In this document: positions 1-10,756 of the stretch, in pieces
Position numbering within the stretch: position 1 is the stretch's first letter
Layout: each line of letters starts with the position of its first letter
Assembly (NCBI GenBank): GCA_026874595.1
Contig: CM049321.1
Location: forward strand, 49,955,297-50,019,296
DNA length: 64,000 nt
Direction of reading: 5' to 3'
DNA from: Sipunculus nudus
Lineage: Eukaryota > Annelida > Sipuncula > Golfingiida > Sipunculidae
The notes under the pieces: model-generated
The model's input: only the letters and a program-made list of their open reading frames with translations
Told to the model about the DNA's origin: nothing
Database searches by the model: none
Made by a program: the position numbers and the translations under genes

Positions 1-140
1 CAAAGATCACTGATAATCTCTGTCAATATCGCTTGCGGAAACAAGAAATCAAAGATTTTTTTCGTGACAATGGACAAGGGATTACCCTACCCTAGTTTAA
101 GGATTTGGGCGTGACCAAAAGAAAAGTTATCCCTCACCGA

Positions 141-345
141 ACTTTGACGATACACGTCCCCTTGCAACCAATCCCTCTTCCTAGATGGCTACTCTTTTGA
201 CGCTATGCTCGGAGTACGTTTTTCCTGCATCCTTACAGGGTTATTCTTCCCAGTTTCTTAAAACCGCTCATAGGGGCTTTCATTTTTGTTCACACTAAAA
301 ACTGAATGTTACAGGTCGTGTATCGTAATTGTGGATATACTGCAA
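141..345 (+). repeat. Diverged dispersed repeat, copy 1
   Basis: This stretch aligns by eye with 5228-5410 in the same orientation. Both contain ACTTTG-CG-TACACGTCC near the start, then CAGAGTAC or GGAGTACGT, a CCCAGTT block, a AAACCGCT block and CACTAAAA-CTG at the end. The two copies differ at many positions, so they are old. No terminal repeats, poly(A) tail or coding sequence are visible, so the element class is unknown. Confidence 0.5.
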
Positions 346-1771
346 GATTTTAAAATGCATGCGCTCGCAGAGAAAATAGACATTTTATTTTCCCATTTAC
401 TCCAAAACAACAGCTTAAGAGCTTCTATAAAGCATGCTTTGTTGGTAGGATTTCACTGACAGGGGGAAATCTATGACGAACGTTATTAGTTTTAAGTGAA
501 TTAAAAGAAAAACATATCCAGCTATGGATTGCTTTTGACAAAAAATCTGTTAAGCAGACAAACTGATAATGCAATACCCCTTGATAAAATTAGTTCTTTA
601 ATGATACTCTCTGTTGATCTATGTTTAATCATGTGGAATACAGTTTCAAAGGCATATTTTGAATGTAAAGATGTTGTTCTCAAGGGGCCATTTGTCGTAA
701 AACTATGTGTAACAAGAAGAGGGGAATTACTGCAAATACCATTTATAATACGCCTAAAACCATGTTTATTCACTGTAAGAAAGGTTTTCGTTTTCTAATA
801 AATGTATCTATATCAGAGATGCCCTCTGAAAATGTGCGCACACGGGGCCTCGTTTGTAACATAGCGGATTTGTTAATTTAACGAATTTAGAATATTACAT
901 TTTTTTGGTGAGGAAAATGTTACAATTACAATTAGTTTGATTGCACATTATAAATGCTGGTCTAGGAAACAGTGCTTAATATATACAGTTATCGGGATTG
1001 AATTATTTATATTTAAGGTTGAAGAAATGTTTGACTTCTTAATGTTAAATAATTAATTGCTTTTCTTATAAAATCAAGACAGAATCAAATCTATATAGAT
1101 AGAGTTTGTAGAGAAATGTGCCTGATTGAACAACAGTTTTTATTCAAAAATAAAATTGATAAACATCATCATTATCATCCAAAGAATAATGGGACGTGTT
1201 TATTAAAGTGGTTGGTGAGTAACAATGACAACATCAGCATTGGTGAGGGATACCTGGATATAGAAAGGACAAAACATTTTAAAGCGTATAAAGGCCATAG
1301 CCTGGAGATTGCGCTGTCTGTTTAATGAGGATGAAGGTAATCCTTTGAACATTTTATAAAAGTAAAAAAACGCCTATCCCAACGCAAGCATGCTGTTTTG
1401 TCCGCACTATTGCAAACCATCATCTTAGCTTATGTGGCATTTCTGTTTGTCAGTATTCGCTCATGTACCGTGTTAACCATCATTTCGTTGATAAATAAGC
1501 TCTGACACCCATAACAGAGGCTTTATAAAATTGTTTTTAATAGGATTCACTGAAAAGTTAATCAATATGTGTGGACAACAACATTTTACACTAATTTGCA
1601 GAAAAGGTATGTGAAAACATGGCTTTTTCCTGGGATATTAACAAACAGGACGGCCAGACAGGGTAATAAACCAAAAATTATGCGATCACAGCTCTAAAGC
1701 CCCCACTTTTCCACCACAGCTCTTCTCAAATTACTGCCCATCTGTAAACCACTGCAATGCTTATTCTTTGC
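346..1771. other. No gene seen
   Basis: A+T-rich sequence. The open frames at 529-798 and 1116-1325 are under 90 codons, resemble no family I know and have no clear splice or start context. I see no RNA gene or mobile element here. Confidence 0.6.
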
Positions 1772-1865
1772 TAGACTGGTACCTCGCTCTATAATGGCAC
1801 CGCTGCTCTATGCAAATCACATCTATGCTCGGATGAGGCCAATAATAGAGCAGAGTACCAGTCTA
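1772..1865. repeat. Short hairpin (inverted repeat, 22-base arms)
   Basis: The left arm TAGACTGGTACCTCGCTCTA (from 1772) and the right arm at 1844-1865 are near-perfect reverse complements, separated by about 50 bases. The pentamer ATTCT occurs just outside both arms. The whole could be a tiny foldback or MITE-like insertion, or a remnant of one. The loop contains ATGCAAAT, an octamer-type motif, probably by chance. Confidence 0.6.
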
Positions 1866-2292
1866 ATTCTCTGCTAATAGCGTTATATCCTTCCGATATA
1901 CGACTTCCGACATCCGGGATTCAGTTTGTATCCAAAATGGTAGCCCCATAATCGGGAGGTCATTGTTTGATAAGGTTATGGATATACTCTAGGCATGTAC
2001 CCCGAGGACAGTCTCATGTTGGGAATCTAACTGCGCCAGTAGACCCATTTCATCCGAATCAGGTATCGCAGACGCTCACTACAGAGATTTAAGGGAACGT
2101 TAATAGTAAAAAAGGGAATTCTAAGTTTGGAGTATATTCATTTGTTACCCGTGAATTTTTCAGAGGCAGTGCCTTCTCCCGAAATCATTATATATGATTT
2201 TTTTTAAACACAGAAACTTTCTTTTTCAAAATAATAAATGTTTTAGTAGTGAAACCACATTTAGGATATCACCATGTACCTTCATGTTTTTG

Positions 2293-2294
<2 letters not shown>
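1866..2294. other. No gene seen
   Basis: Unique-looking A+T-rich sequence between the hairpin and the TA array. No coding or RNA feature is recognised. Confidence 0.5.

Positions 2295-2354
<60 letters not shown>
2295..2354. repeat. (TA)n microsatellite
   Basis: About 60 bases of uninterrupted alternating TA. The open frame across it is a tyrosine-isoleucine artefact. Confidence 0.97.
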
Positions 2355-2357
<3 letters not shown>

Positions 2358-2379
2358 CAGTTCTGTACTAGTAATGTTA

Positions 2380-2490
2380 AATTAGCTTCGCTGGATACAA
2401 AATGTAACTGTCTTTATTACGATGGATATCAGACTATAAAAAGGAACGGAGACACTGAATTGATTGATACGTCATTTCAAACGAACATTT
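2380..2490 (+). repeat. Diverged dispersed repeat with TATAAAAAGGAAC core, copy 1
   Basis: This segment resembles 4600-4715 in the same orientation. Shared blocks are a TAATT/TTATTAC-ATGG stretch, TATAAAAAGGAAC, a GA-ACTGAA/TACTAAAA block and CGT-TCAAA-GA. Its class is unknown. The TATAAAA string is part of the repeat and is not evidence of a local promoter. Confidence 0.45.
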
Positions 2491-4599
2491 TATTCCAGCT
2501 TTCGGTAGCGTCCTATTGGCTCTATTTTCCTTAAGGAAATTATCCCATTATAAATGATGTCCTTGGTGAAGGCAGGGAAGTAATAACACAAATAAAAAGC
2601 TACAACTTGGGAGTAAATTATTAAAAATAGCTATATTATATGAGCGCCAACCAGCAATTCAGCACGTAAAGGAAATGACAAAGATGTGGCAGCAAATTAT
2701 CACAAATGACTCTTTAATTGAATGTTATGAGTAATATCAGTTACAAATGTGATAGTAAGCATCCTCTCCATGTGGAATTATGGGGTGTTTTACCTCGAGC
2801 CAGATGTCATTATCTTACTTTTAACAAAACCCCTCGAAAAATTAATATTATTTTCATATAATGTAAAACTATAATTTTACGATCCTAACTTGACCTTATC
2901 AGTTATATCGCGTATCGCCATTATTTTGTTTTTACATTTTAGCATGTTATCCTAGTTTTCCCTGTTCCAGTGTTATTTCGGTGATGTCATTGAAAAAAAA
3001 TGCATGGTGTAAATAAATGCAGCTGTTATTGACCTCGTAATTAAGTAAGGCCTAACGGGGAATTATATCTGGGGAAATCGTGTGATATTGCCTGCTTAAT
3101 GTGGAGGAAGGTAGCAATATAATAATAGTCCTGGAGCTAATTTCTATAGGGGCTCAAATAAAGGAAATCGTTAAACCCAACACACAGCCAAGGTTTGAAC
3201 TGATATTATGGTAGTTTGATACCTCCACAGCACTGCTAGAGGGTAGTATTGTCAAATTGTGGTGTCAGGTTTTGAAGCTGACGCTTGACATTAAGTGTTG
3301 GGAAATTGTAAGTGGTAGGGATACCTGTAAATTTCTTGGTTTCTAATCGACAAATCTCTATTATAAAAATATCTCTGGAATGGTCTTTAATGGGTCTATT
3401 CAAATACGTATCAGCCATGTATATATAATTTAAAACACATATGGAAATGGAACATTAAACCCTATGAAAACAAAATCATTTTTTTATCATATTTTTAGTA
3501 TTAAACTTTTAAATGGTCGCTACAACTTTTAGCCTGTAACGTAAAATTATACATGCTGATATATAACACATACATTTTGGACTTTTTTTATACTGTATAT
3601 AATCAATGATTTAAAATGGGCAGCGCGGTATTTTTTTATGTTTTTAGGCAGTTTTCTTGTGTTTATCGGTCTTTTCGCTGAAGAACACTCTAAACACTAT
3701 ATATTTGGTCTATTTAGAAGAGAGAAGGTTCTTGTGATAACCTGCTTAAACCTGGGATCTCTAGAACAATTGAAACTGGTTGAGTTGGAGCTAACATTTG
3801 TGCTACAATTATAAACCTCATATTATTCAAGCCTTAGTAATAACAATTTCTTGCAATATCCGCAAATATTATGTTATTTTACGCTGATAATTCCAGTGTA
3901 TTTTTTTTTATACGATATCCGCTGTTTCTTGTTGGGAATCGCTGCTGGTGGTTATAAGTATTCTGGTGGTTAGAGAAATATATTTGGCCGAAAATTGCAG
4001 AAGTGTATAATAAGCATGTTATGCGTTGCCTTTGTTCTTACTGAATAAAAACTGATGACACCTTTCATCATTGAAATAAGTTTGTATGGGCAAATAAAAA
4101 CGGAGATTCCAATGTGAAATAGGCATTTAGTAAAGGTACTTTGTGCGACGAGATTGAAAGAAGAGCGCCCTTTATAAACTTTTTAAACAATATTTCCCAC
4201 TTCGAATACGGTTTACTGAATTACCTGACTTGTAATACATCATGAATATTTCATTTTCCGACCTCTTTTATCACTTTATACATTTTACTTCATCGTCCAA
4301 ATATAAAAAAAAAGTGTGCAAAACTAAACACGAAAGAAAGCAAGCGTATTGTTTGAATAATCTTGACATGTAGAAAACCTATAGGATTACAAACAAGAAA
4401 TCATCAGAAATTAAAGTATATATGCGGCAGACGATATATTTTGTCTTTATGCTCATATATCTGATATACGCTGACATACGGTTTAAACGGGGGTGTGAAT
4501 TCCGTGCTGGACGTAGATGGACCGGAAAGGGGCAGTAGGGGGTTGTGAGGCCATTTATTTATCGACTAGGCAATAAATGGATGTTCTCTTTTTGATTAG
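2491..4599. other. No gene seen
   Basis: A+T-rich, with poly(A) and poly(T) runs. The 60-codon minus-strand frame at 3236-3418 matches nothing I recognise. Confidence 0.55.
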
Positions 4600-4715
4600 A
4601 TAATGTAATTGACTTAATTACAATGGTTACCAGCGCTACCCTGTCGCCACATTATAAAAAGGAACAGTGATACTAAAATGATAGTTACATCGTGTCAAAT
4701 GAGATTTTCAGGCAC
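4600..4715 (+). repeat. Diverged dispersed repeat with TATAAAAAGGAAC core, copy 2
   Basis: Partner of 2380-2490, sharing TATAAAAAGGAAC and flanking blocks. A C-rich patch (about 4733-4750) follows it that is not present after copy 1. Confidence 0.45.
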
Positions 4716-5227
4716 CGCCCGCGTCAATTTTAACCCCCCACCCCTCTCCCACGCATCAAATATTTTTATTTCGGTTTTTATTTTTCAAGAAGATAAAATA
4801 ATATAATGTTGAAATGATTCTCTTATTTATGTAGTGCTCTTACCTATTTAGCATTAAAATTATGTTATAATCATGCTTTTTTCTTATCGTTTGACATTTT
4901 TATCGAAACGTACAAAACAATGTAAAAAAATTGCATGCTCGCACTGACTTCTGATAAAAAGTGGGAAACCATACCTTATTTTTATGGGCCTGATGCCTAT
5001 CCCGCCCCACACAGTCTCCTTGTTTTTTTTTATATCCACGTTTATAACATGTGGGAGTCCGCCAAATAATCAAATTCCACACACAAAGAACTGTTGGGGT
5101 CAAGTCGGGTGAATCAGACTCTATTAAGGACGGTTTATTGTTATTTTTATAAATGCTTGGTATTTACAAATTTACATATGAGTTGCGTTTGTGGACGTGG
5201 TCACATACATACGTTATACCGCCCTAT

Positions 5228-5410
5228 ACTTTGCCGTTACACGTCCACTTGATACCAAACGGTCTCCGCTGATAATTTCCTACTGAATTTTGTCAGAGTA
5301 CTTGTAAGGACACTGACAGGTATAACTCCCAGTTCCTCGAAACCGCTATTTCACTGCCTTTGCACTGCGTATGCACTAAAACCTGGATATCACAAGCAGA
5401 GTTCCGGATA
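5228..5410 (+). repeat. Diverged dispersed repeat, copy 2
   Basis: Partner of 141-345. It starts with ACTTTGCCGTTACACGTCC and ends with CACTAAAACCTG. Small open frames across it on both strands are chance readings. Confidence 0.5.
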
Positions 5411-5540
5411 TTGGACTGCACGGGTACGGCACCTTTTGTGATGACACTGGTCATGACTGAAGAGTTGCAACTAGTTTTAATGGTGAAAAAAAACTTTTTT
5501 TTAAATGCAGCTTGCACTTTATGGGCTGACAGTTTTATGT

Positions 5541-5851
5541 AAAGGGACATAATCAGGATAAAAATGATGCCTTTTATTTTACACTATCAGTTGTGTGTTG
5601 CTTCATACAAAAGTTTGACAACAAAATCAACCTAGCACAAAGTATACGGCTGTTACACACCTGCACCCAGTCACACGGGTTGTCTTTATATAAACGCCTG
5701 TGATCGCGCCGAGTCCAGTGTATTTACTACTCGTTTACAGGAGTAAGCTAACTGTTTCATGGCAATATTTTGGCAGCTACAATTTATTTCAAAGAGAAGA
5801 CGATGTTTTTCGTGTTAATTCTTTATGCTTTTTGGGTGATAAGGCCCCTTT
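5541..5851 (-). mobile_element. AAAGGG-ended MITE-like transposon, 311 bp
   Basis: The left end reads AAAGGGACATAATCA, and the right end is the reverse complement of AAAGGGGCCTTATCA, giving a terminal inverted repeat of about 15 bases. Read on the minus strand, the interior matches the element at 9345-9856 (shared TGCCAAAATATTGCC, TGTAAACGAGT and CGCGAT blocks in the same order). It has no coding capacity, so it would be non-autonomous. No clear target-site duplication is visible, so I do not assign a transposase superfamily. Confidence 0.7.
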
Positions 5852-6177
5852 AAGCTTCTACGTATTTTTGCAGGACTCCCCGATTAGTAAATTAGAATTA
5901 CTAAGTCAAATGTTTACAAAGTGCGCCTTTGGACACAATACAGGTAAAGTGTGTGAAAAAAAAATGAAAAAAAAAAACATAGAATGCTACCAATGATTAT
6001 CAATGTTTATAAACCTGATCATGATCTATACGCATTCCGTCTAACCATATTAACTGTTCTCTGTCCTGTACTCTGTTCCCGAGGAAAACGTTTCAGCAAT
6101 AGAATGAATTACGATTATCACTTTTTATGTGTCAGCTTATTTGTTATAACGGCTTTAATAAATTCTCTGGTGGATGC

Positions 6178-6345
6178 TGGCATCAGGAAAGTCATCAAGT
6201 AATATTCACATATGAACAGTAACGTATGCACGAATGAACCTTGGAATATTTGTCGAATAAGTGAATGCAAACACGGGTTGGACACTCGGAAAATTGGTTA
6301 CCGTTTGCTGCTAGTCTCGGATGTATATAGGCAGCCGCATAGAAA
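6178..6345 (+). repeat. Dispersed repeat (AGGAAAGTCATCAAGTAAT type), copy 1
   Basis: Aligns with 6978-7145: both read AGGAAAGTCATCAAGTAAT, then CGTATGCACGAATGAAC, GGAATATTTGT, GGGTTGGACA and TTACCGTT in order. A weaker third relative lies near 13790-13870. The family may belong to the widespread gatccggat-type repeats of animal genomes, but that is recall, not a search result. Confidence 0.6.
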
Positions 6346-6440
6346 TTGTTCTATGCTAAGAGGCAGAATTTGTAAAATCGTTGGATTTTGCAACTCTAAT
6401 TTAATATTCGGGAGGTCCTGCAAAAACTACGTGGAATCTT

Positions 6441-6525
6441 AAAGGTGCCTAATCACCTAAAAGGCACGTTGAATTAACACGAAAAGCATCGTCTTCTCTT
6501 TGAAATAGAGACGTTTTCCGCCACC
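6441..6525 (+). mobile_element. 5' fragment of AAAGGG-ended MITE
   Basis: Begins AAAGGTGCCTAATCACC and continues with TTAACACGAAAA and CATCGTCTTCTCTTTGAAAT, closely matching the minus-strand reading of the end at 5851. The other terminus is missing, so the copy is truncated. It faces the copy at 5541-5851, with about 590 bases between them. Confidence 0.55.
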
Positions 6526-6818
6526 TTCAATTAATGATTATCACTAGCAGCCGACAGTTAATTCCCAACCCGTGGCATGGAAGTAAAGCCTTGAATAGAA
6601 AAACACTCTATGTTTCTTTTTATCATTGTCTGCTCTCATTGTTGCCAAAGAAAAATGGCTTTTTAATTTCCTTACTGAATTGGTTTGCCTTATCCTGTTT
6701 GTCTGATATAAATATTGACCACAGAATCAAAATTCTACAGCCAACTTGCATCAATCGGAAAACTTTCTACTGTTAAGTTAGTGCCTCAGCTAGGAGAGTA
6801 TGCATTCATCCCCGTTGG

Positions 6819-6885
6819 TGCGTGTGTTTGTGTGAGCGTGTTTGTGTGTGCGTGCTTGTGTGCGTCTTGTGTTTATGCACAACAT
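6819..6885 (+). repeat. Imperfect (GT)n tract
   Basis: GTGTGTTTGTGTGAGCGTG-type interrupted dinucleotide sequence. It explains the valine/cysteine-rich open frames on both strands. Confidence 0.85.
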
Positions 6886-6889
6886 ACCT

Positions 6890-7145
6890 CGCGCAACCAT
6901 GAATGGAATCTCATGAACCTTACGGGTCATTTCGGGAATGGCCCAGAATCGATTACATGTTGCGGTAATCCGGCACATGATCCGGATTCAGGAAAGTCAT
7001 CAAGTAATATTCAGAAATATGCAGTCACGTATGCACGAATGAACTTTATTAGGAATATTTGTTGAAAAGAAGTTAATGGAAACATGGGTTGGACAATTTG
7101 AAAATTGTTACCGTTGGACTCGGATGTACATAAGAAACCCCCATT
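6890..7145 (+). repeat. Dispersed repeat (AGGAAAGTCATCAAGTAAT type), copy 2
   Basis: This copy extends further upstream than copy 1, and includes CATGATCCGGATTCAGGAAAG. The same upstream arrangement (GT-rich tract, then gggtc/gggcaat block, then gatc) is seen near 13640-13800. Confidence 0.55.
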
Positions 7146-7968
7146 GAAGGTATTCCGGCAAGGCCTTGTCAAGGTTCGGCTGAGGTGTTCGCAATGCCCA
7201 TAATGTTGACCCTCTACGAGTGGGACGCATGCATTCATTAGAATGTAGTATTCATTAGTATGTCTTTCCTGCAAACGGCCTTGATCATCCTTACTTCAGA
7301 AGCTTTGTTACATGGCATCTGTTTAAAAGTTAGCCTCTCAAAATATGGATGCGAAGACCTTGTTATATGTAATTGAACTAATCAGAATGGCCCCGTTTGT
7401 ATGGTGTCCATGTCAATATTTTCTTCCGAGACATCCTTATCTTGTTACGTTGTTAATTAAACTATTAATTTCCCTCACTGATAATTGGATATTTTAATAA
7501 AATATATTCATTTTCTTGAATAAAATCAATAGTGCTCCTATAAAAGCTCTAAGCAGGTATTAATTATGTCATAAAATCTGGAAAAAAAGGTGGTCACTGG
7601 AGACATGACGATACCTCTCGTGCATCACTTCAGCATGCTAATCAGAAGAGAATGTGACAGAACAACTAGAATAATAAAAGTAATGGCCATTTATTCTACA
7701 TGTAATACTGGAAGTAAATCGATAACAGATTATTCAATTGGGGGTAAGGAGGACAGAAGGAACCTAGGTTGGAATGTTAACCCCCCCCCCCCCCCCCCCC
7801 AAGCGCTATTTCGGCCATATGACACTGGACAGTGTAAGAAAGGGAAATAGCGTCAGAGTGCCTTTCAGTCTTGCATTGTGGATCTCACTGTAACGCTCAA
7901 CGAGGAAGCAACTATATTTCCGTCATTTTTGACAAAACCGCATGGCCTGCAAGAACGATGTAACTGAC
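7146..7968. other. No gene seen; contains a C20 tract
   Basis: A+T-rich sequence with a run of 20 cytosines at 7781-7800. The 86-codon frame across the tract encodes a proline run and has no other support. Confidence 0.6.
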
Positions 7969-8426
7969 GTAAACCAGACAAACAGATAATCAATATGATA
8001 CTGAAATCGGTTAATTGCAAAACTCTGGTTCGTCTGTCTTGCTACAAGTGTATTTTTGAATTATTGGATCTTTTTTGTGGACCCTCAAATGTTATACTAC
8101 TAGATAACTACTAGATAGTGCTCGACTTGGTAAGGAGTGGTATACCGATAGTATATATGTTTGCAGAACGAATCCAACAGTGCTCTATTAAAGGGATGCT
8201 AAGAGCTGGTACATAGTGGTAATTTACGAAAATGACCAGTTAACACATTAACACTTGTTTTCATGCATTTGCAATCTTCAGATGTGATCTGTCAACGGTT
8301 GGTGCGGTTGTGTTGACGCCCTCAGCCATGGTCAGGTGGAAAAGTACGCAGATCAGGATTATGCCTGCATTTCGACTTGATTTCTGATCTTTTGTTCAGC
8401 CTTTGTGACGTCGGTAATGTCACTAT
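7969..8426 (-). repeat. Penelope-like element 3' region / pseudo-LTR (downstream copy)
   Basis: This is the untranslated 3' part of the minus-strand element, from the stop of the GIY-YIG frame (8427) to the end at GTAAACCAGAC. It is repeated in the same orientation at 10849-11320 with a few substitutions and small indels. Such direct repeats around one open reading frame are the pseudo-LTRs typical of Penelope-like elements. Inside it are a CTAGATAACTACTAGATAG block and a short AACCAGA/TCTGGTT inverted repeat near its end. I looked for the hammerhead core (CTGATGA with a downstream GAAA) that many such elements carry and did not find it. Confidence 0.8.
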
Positions 8427-8745
8427 TTATTTGTACCATTTTTCGAGGCAGAGATTACACGTGCCATTGCGGAGCTTTCTCGGGGGTGCGCTTTTAAAAA
8501 CCCGCCAGCTGATTGAATAAGGGGTGTTTTGACACATGTGTAGCCAAATGTACTTTGAGAGCTCGGAATCTTTTTCATGTTTTTGGTGATTAAATGACTT
8601 TCTGATGTTTCTGTACTGGGATTTGAAATTGATAAGCGGAAGTCATATATATGTCGTCTCGGTGGTTGGCGTTGTGACCGTAGCGGCATAGACAATGCCG
8701 GCTTGAAGGCATGCTCCTTAAGGGGGCATTCTGATTTGTTCCGGC
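8427..8745 (-). pseudogene. Cysteine linker and GIY-YIG endonuclease relic
   Basis: CNCRNKSECPL is followed after a frameshift by GIVYAATVTTPTTETTYI and then a stop codon where the glycine of the YIG motif is expected. The next frame section reads KSFNHQKHEKDSELSKYIW and SISWRVFKSAPPRKLRNGTC, ending at a TAA whose last base is 8427. A similar 3' fragment of this segment recurs at about 11325-11436. Penelope-like elements of the endonuclease-bearing type have this domain downstream of the reverse transcriptase. Confidence 0.8.
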
Positions 8746-9122
8746 AGTTACATCCACTTTTTTCGTTGTGTTGTTTTTTGTTCCTTTGGTCTTTTGGTGG
8801 TGGTGGTTGGCATGTCATTTCCTGGGCCTGCTGACCATACCTGCATGATTCTAGTGCGTTGGCGTACACTTGTTTTGTATTGACGAATGCGTCTCTGTTA
8901 CTTGAAAGCTGGGAAATGCGTCTTGAAACTCCGGCGGGGATTTGTTTTTAAAACTGTAGGGGGTGGTTTGAGCTTGTGTTCACGTACAGGGGTCGGTCGT
9001 TTGATTTTCTGTATGGCTGGTGGGTGCCCGTCTGGAGGTGGAGTGTTTCAGCCAGGTAATTTACGAAATGTTTGCTGACTTCTGTGGTGATTCTGAGGCC
9101 GTCCTCCGAGAACGGTTCCTTT

Positions 9123-9344
9123 TTATTTTGATGTAATTTTTGTCGAGGTCCTTGCCGTGATGTTCTTGAACACCGCGAGCCCGTCGTCTCGGTACAATAC
9201 GATTGACTGTTTGTCGAAGTGGCGCCTGAGTCCGTTGAGAATGCTGAGGCGAACTAGTTCGCACAGCTCCGCCCCGTCTAGGCTTCCCATGGTAACATCA
9301 AATTTTTCTGCGGTGCCCTTCTTTGTCCATGCCATGCCGTTGTC
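9123..9344 (-). pseudogene. Reverse transcriptase catalytic segment with YRDD
   Basis: The frame resuming after the inserted transposon reads DNGMAWTKKG, DVTMGSLDGAELCELV and then LYRDDGLAVF. YRDD is the family version of the YxDD metal-binding motif of reverse transcriptases, with both aspartates kept. The frame closes at TSTKITSK, and the sequence that should follow lies in two other frames. Confidence 0.85.
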
Positions 9345-9856
9345 AAAGGGGCCTAATCACCTATAAAACATGTTGAATTTACACAAAAATAGCTTTTCCC
9401 CTTTTAAAAAAATCTTTACCTGCCAAAATATTGCCTTGAAATCGTGTGCTTACTCATGTAAACGAGTGTTAGAAACAGTGGACCGGGCGCGATATTAAGT
9501 GTAAACATAAACACAGCGCGTGGGGCCGTGAGCATCGCGCAGCCACAATACATGCCAATCAAGAGATGCTCTGACTTACTTGGCCGAAAAATATAATACA
9601 TGTTTCTGCTGGCTGAAACACCACGTGTTGCGGTTCATAATCGGACCTCCGGTCTCGCGGCCTTGTAACTGTAAACAGACACGTGAACGGTGTTAACCTA
9701 CAGGTGCTTAACGGCCATATGCGAGGTACTGAGACTGTGTGAGACTGTATGATTTTCCTGGGAAACTTTTTGTATAAAGCAACACCGAACTAATTGTGTG
9801 AATAGTTATTGTAATTGGAAGAAAAGGTATATAATTGCTCTTGATTATGTCCCTTT
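9345..9856 (+). mobile_element. AAAGGG-ended MITE inserted in the reverse transcriptase
   Basis: The element is 512 bp with ends AAAGGGGCCTAATCA (9345) and, on the other strand, AAAGGGACATAATCA (from 9856). On the minus strand the host frame stops at SVLF immediately before it and resumes with DNGMAWTKKG immediately after, so insertion boundaries are fixed to within a few bases. The interior has only short chance open frames and shares blocks with 5541-5851. No convincing target-site duplication is seen: removing exactly AAAGGG...CCCTTT restores GTCCTTTTT-GACAAC. It must be younger than the Penelope copy it interrupts. Confidence 0.8.
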
Positions 9857-10429
9857 AAAAAGGACGGACTCTCATGAGTGCATTATCACTTCCATTTCTA
9901 GATCTTAGATTTTCGTTGTTTGTTTTGCCCATTTTTTAGCGTCCGTGAGTAGTTTTTTTGGTGATGGAGGTATAAAACTCGATGATGTAAAACATGATGA
10001 ATGTGTGGGATTTTTTATCTGGGATGTTTTTGAACCATTCCAGTATGTTAGCCGTTATTGTCCACTGGTTTAGCGAGGTTGCTGTCCTGACTGACCTGTT
10101 GATAGATTCCAGGATAATCTTGCTTGGTCTCCCCATCTCACTTTTGGCTGGGTTCATATGGCGGAAGCTAGGATTAGTGGTAAAGTTGGGTTTATGGTCC
10201 TTCAGTGTCAGGAAGGCCTGTTTTTCTGTCATATTGTCGATCCTGTCGTCGATGTTTAAATCGGTGGCAATTCTGTGCAGATTCCTGTTGATGTTAGTTA
10301 CGTAATCCTGGGTAACTTTCTTGTATTTTGTTGTTATATTGTCCTTAACAGATTTGTTGTATGTCGAGGTGTCCATTTTGAAGTAATTCCTTGTTTTGTC
10401 TTGCACGTAGACTTTGCGTGAAGAATTGA

Positions 10430-10756
10430 TTTTTTTATGTCTCTCCTCAACTGTCTCTGGAAACTGTTGTTTACGTTTCTATGATGGATGTTCTCAACCA
10501 AGTCGAGTAGGTCATCCTCAAAGGATTTGATCTCGGGGATTCGCTGTAGGTTTCTTTTAGTTTTGAGTCCGAAGTTTTGTGTGTTTTCTTGGTCCATCTT
10601 ACTCTCATTCTTGTCTTCTTTATGGAGGAAGTAGAAGGCCCTCCAGCTTATCCGTTTCATCACGCTCTCTACTTTCTCAATCAAAGCTCTGATGTAGGTG
10701 TTTTTTGGTGGTATGGGAACATTCTTCATCGAATATCTGATCTGTGCGCGATCCAT
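10430..10756 (-). pseudogene. N-terminal segment of the Penelope-like ORF
   Basis: One open frame of about 109 codons, lysine- and glutamate-rich, ending in NNSFQRQLRRDIKK. The T7 tract (A7 on the coding strand) at 10430-10436 then breaks the frame, and the matching continuation INSSRKVYVQDKTRNYF lies in another frame. An upstream in-frame extension to 10900 reads into pseudo-LTR sequence and is unlikely to be translated. Confidence 0.75.

Larger units (their letters stand above)
8427..10756 (-). pseudogene. Penelope-like reverse transcriptase / GIY-YIG endonuclease, degenerate
   Basis: A broken retroelement gene read right to left. The start used is the ATG at 10754-10756, since family-like sequence (PPKNTYIRALIEKVE) begins just after it. 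In order: an N-terminal domain with NNSFQRQLRRDI; a KDHKPNF motif and FYTSIT (the family's FYPSIT) in the reverse transcriptase; the catalytic LYRDDGL; NHPLQF; a CNCRNKSEC cysteine linker; and a GIY-YIG-type tail with SELSKYIW and SISWRV. Without the inserted transposon at 9345-9856 the span is about 606 codons. Defects: frameshifts at two 7-base homopolymers (10430-10436 and 9953-9959), two more near 9120-9165 and one near 8715; in-frame stops (one replaces the residue after TTYI of the nuclease); and an apparent deletion between PPPPKDQRNKK and the cysteine linker. The identification rests on motif order recognised from memory. It cannot encode a working protein as given. Confidence 0.85.

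Noticed and set aside
2438-2450. TATAAAA as a host gene promoter
   Set aside because: The same string occurs within the related repeat at 4600-4715, and no gene lies downstream.
2274-2534. Open frame across the TA array (and similar ones at 17629, 27395, 29332, 55437, 61453-61739, 62607-63074)
   Set aside because: Translations of TA or TG microsatellites, mainly tyrosine-isoleucine runs, with no independent coding support.
7781-7800. C20, G15, C12 and similar runs as regulatory or quadruplex elements
   Set aside because: Single homopolymer runs with no other signal. Lengths may also be assembly errors.
7969-8426. Hammerhead ribozyme in the Penelope pseudo-LTR
   Set aside because: Expected from published Penelope-like elements, but neither strand shows CTGATGA with a downstream GAAA and matching stems.
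8423-8869. 148-codon minus-strand frame as one protein
   Set aside because: Only its first half, through CNCRNKSECPL, is in the element's frame. After a frameshift the GIY-YIG sequence lies in another frame, so it is part of the pseudogene.
9061-9366. Overlapping frames on both strands opposite the reverse transcriptase (for example 9157-9366 plus)
   Set aside because: Shadows of the minus-strand YRDD-containing frame.
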